From positions 1 to 21,045 of the IMG/VR virus record IMGVR_UViG_3300021960_000640: DNA of 21,045 nt; one strand, given 5' to 3'. Positions 19,514 to 21,045 of the stretch are shown one piece after another. This stretch comes from a virus. Below the pieces are notes generated by a model that was not told where the DNA came from, searched no databases, and saw only the letters and a list, made by a program, of their open reading frames with translations. The stretch's first letter is position 1, and every line of letters begins with the position of its first letter. The position numbers were made by a program, and so were the translations under genes.

Positions 19514-21045
19514 TAAGAGAAAAACAATTCAAGGTTTACAGTTTTTTCCACACTCCAACCAATAGAGTTGAGGATAATTTTAAGCGGTTCAAGAAATGAC
19601 TTTTCAAATTGTAAGTCATAATCAATGTATTTGTCAATGTTCAGTTCTTTGGGAAAATCCTGAATGAATGAAATAACATTCTCATGCATTGGGTTGGGAT
19701 TTTTCAAATAACAGAACTTGATCTTTTCTCCATTCTGAATGAGGGAGTATTTGTTCGTCAGTTTTTTCTCCTTAATATAGTGATTAAAGAGGAGTGCTCC
19801 GCGACAATGAATGGGAGTACCCTTAATATAGATTTCAGATGAACCCTTGTACTTGGTCACATCAGAAACGGATCGTGGGAATGAAATTTGCTCTGGAGGA
19901 AGTTTCTTAAATTGTTCACGACTTTTATCGATAAACTTAATTACATCATCTTCAGTTCCAGTCATCATAATCTTAAGAGCATCTTTAATCATCTTCCTAC
20001 AAGGAGCAGGAGTGGATGACTTAACTGCTTCAATACCCATCATCTTCAGTTTAGGTTCAGTATATTGAACTCCTTCACTGTTCCACACATTAAGAATATA
20101 TCGCTTCTTTGCAGTCCAGATCCCACGGTCAGCGATGTTCTCACGCTTCATTTGCATCTTCTGGTCATACGCCGAAACGTAATCCGCAAGTTTCTGATAG
20201 GATTGTTCAATGAACGGTTCAAACTTGTCCTCACAGATCTTATCAAGTACAGAAACAACTGCTGCTTTATCGTCAGACTTATTACTAAAAAATTTAGTAA
20301 TAAGAGGTCCAAGATTAAGATAGATCGAATCAGTGTCTGATGCGATAACATAATCTTCTGCTTCCGTTTGCAAAAGTTTATTTAGATATTCATTCATCTT
20401 ATTTTCAATCCAACGGATAGAAACCTGCCCAGAAAGTGTAATCGCTTCAGCATTGGCAAGTTTGTAGTACCTAAAATATTGATTACCAATGGCACCATAA
20501 GCAGAGTTGAGAGAGATCTTTTTAGCCATCTGAATATTATTACACCTGGCAATCTCTTTCTCAAGTGCTTTAGTTGGAGTCTTTTCATATTCTTGTTTTG
20601 CCTGAAGCATTTTCTTTTTAAAGATCACACGATCTCCGTACATCTTTTCCATTAGTTCTGGCAAGAATCCACGGACATCTTTACGGTACATTGCACCATT
20701 AGCACAGACAGCATAATCTTTATACAACTCAAAATTTAATTCTTCGTTTAAGATTTTTTCAACTGTTGCTGTTGGGTGTCTTTCGTCCAAAAGAGTTTCT
20801 GGCGAAATATTGTACTGCATAATGAGATGAGGATATAGGGAGTTAAGATCAAAAGAGACAACCCAATCATACTTCCCTGGAATCGGTTCTTTAACATATG
20901 CACCTGCATATTTTTCATCCTTTTGTGACTTGTTCTTTGGCGGAATAACTATATTTCTTTTCTTCAAGTAATTGTAAATGATGTTGTCCCACATACGAAC
21001 CTGATAAAACACATCGGCATAGTTGACTTTTGCGTCATATGCCAT
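19513..21045 (-). CDS. gp43: DNA polymerase, T4 gp43-like family B (C-terminal part, start outside window)
   Basis: 510 codons of the polymerase domain are present. The first Met sits exactly at the window edge and is probably internal, since gp43 is about 830-900 aa; the 3'-5' exonuclease domain is upstream. Motif A is FDLNSLYP (residues 65-72 of this fragment), motif B is KKISLNSAYG, and motif C is ASDTDS with its two catalytic aspartates. The C-terminus VNLELFFS is a hydrophobic peptide like the one with which gp43 binds the gp45 sliding clamp. The stop TAA overlaps the next ATG. It opens the replication operon in this window. Confidence 0.97.
   Translation of the reverse strand: MAYDAKVNYADVFYQVRMWDNIIYNYLKKRNIVIPPKNKSQKDEKYAGAYVKEPIPGKYDWVVSFDLNSLYPHLIMQYNISPETLLDERHPTATVEKILNEELNFELYKDYAVCANGAMYRKDVRGFLPELMEKMYGDRVIFKKKMLQAKQEYEKTPTKALEKEIARCNNIQMAKKISLNSAYGAIGNQYFRYYKLANAEAITLSGQVSIRWIENKMNEYLNKLLQTEAEDYVIASDTDSIYLNLGPLITKFFSNKSDDKAAVVSVLDKICEDKFEPFIEQSYQKLADYVSAYDQKMQMKRENIADRGIWTAKKRYILNVWNSEGVQYTEPKLKMMGIEAVKSSTPAPCRKMIKDALKIMMTGTEDDVIKFIDKSREQFKKLPPEQISFPRSVSDVTKYKGSSEIYIKGTPIHCRGALLFNHYIKEKKLTNKYSLIQNGEKIKFCYLKNPNPMHENVISFIQDFPKELNIDKYIDYDLQFEKSFLEPLKIILNSIGWSVEKTVNLELFFS

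Noticed and set aside
1-21045. CRISPR array, insertion sequence, prophage attachment site or integrase
   Set aside because: No regularly spaced repeats, no transposase or integrase motifs and no terminal inverted repeats were seen. The only clear long direct repeat I found is the 51-bp pair near 900 and 1640.

Overview
The window is a piece of a T4-like (Tevenvirinae-type) marine myovirus genome, most likely a cyanophage or a close relative. The case rests on a T4-style replication module (gp43 polymerase, UvsX, gp41 helicase, gp61 primase) combined with class Ia NrdA/NrdB, a MazG pyrophosphohydrolase, several 2-oxoglutarate/Fe(II)-oxygenase-like genes, a phage tRNA and T4-type late promoters (TATAAATA). 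The DNA is AT-rich. No photosynthesis gene lies in the window, so the host (Synechococcus/Prochlorococcus or another pelagic bacterium) is inferred only.

Every supported gene is on the minus strand, so transcription runs from 21045 down to 1. In that order: (1) 21045-14599, the replication block: the C-terminal part of gp43, a 54-aa protein, UvsX, two hydroxylase/oxygenase genes, gp41, a 97-aa protein, MazG and three proteins of 50-58 aa. Almost all neighbours overlap by a few bases (ATGA/TGATG), and the block ends in a hairpin terminator. (2) 14587-13597, a late cassette: a TATAAATA box overlapping the U-tract of that terminator, a 235-aa charged protein and a 65-aa basic protein that begins like T4 internal head proteins (MKTYQxF). 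(3) 13624-11419, an accessory cassette: a consensus sigma70-like promoter nested in a terminator, tRNA-Ala(UGC), a methyltransferase, a 2OG-oxygenase-like gene and a PD-(D/E)XK-like nuclease. (4) 11410-8068, a second late cassette: a nucleotidyltransferase with a head-targeting-like N-terminus, a 595-aa charged protein with EF-hand-like loops, and a 67-aa protein, closed by a terminator. (5) 8068-7254, a third late unit: a TATAAATA box and a 257-aa Gly/Thr/Ser-rich probable virion protein. (6) 7244-1799, the second nucleic-acid block: three small conserved-type proteins, gp61, NrdA and NrdB, ending in a strong terminator. (7) 1795-1, an accessory end: a 51-aa protein, a 2OG oxygenase bracketed by 51-bp direct repeats, a SegE-like GIY-YIG endonuclease, and a further oxygenase-like gene cut by the window edge.

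The core genes work together: NrdAB and MazG shape the nucleotide pool, gp61/gp41/gp43 copy the DNA, and UvsX drives recombination-dependent replication. Late structural cassettes are inserted between these blocks, each with its own late promoter. The least explained parts are the possibly packaged nucleotidyltransferase and basic head protein, the tRNA-methyltransferase pairing, the five oxygenase-like genes, and the repeat-flanked oxygenase cassette beside a homing-type endonuclease.
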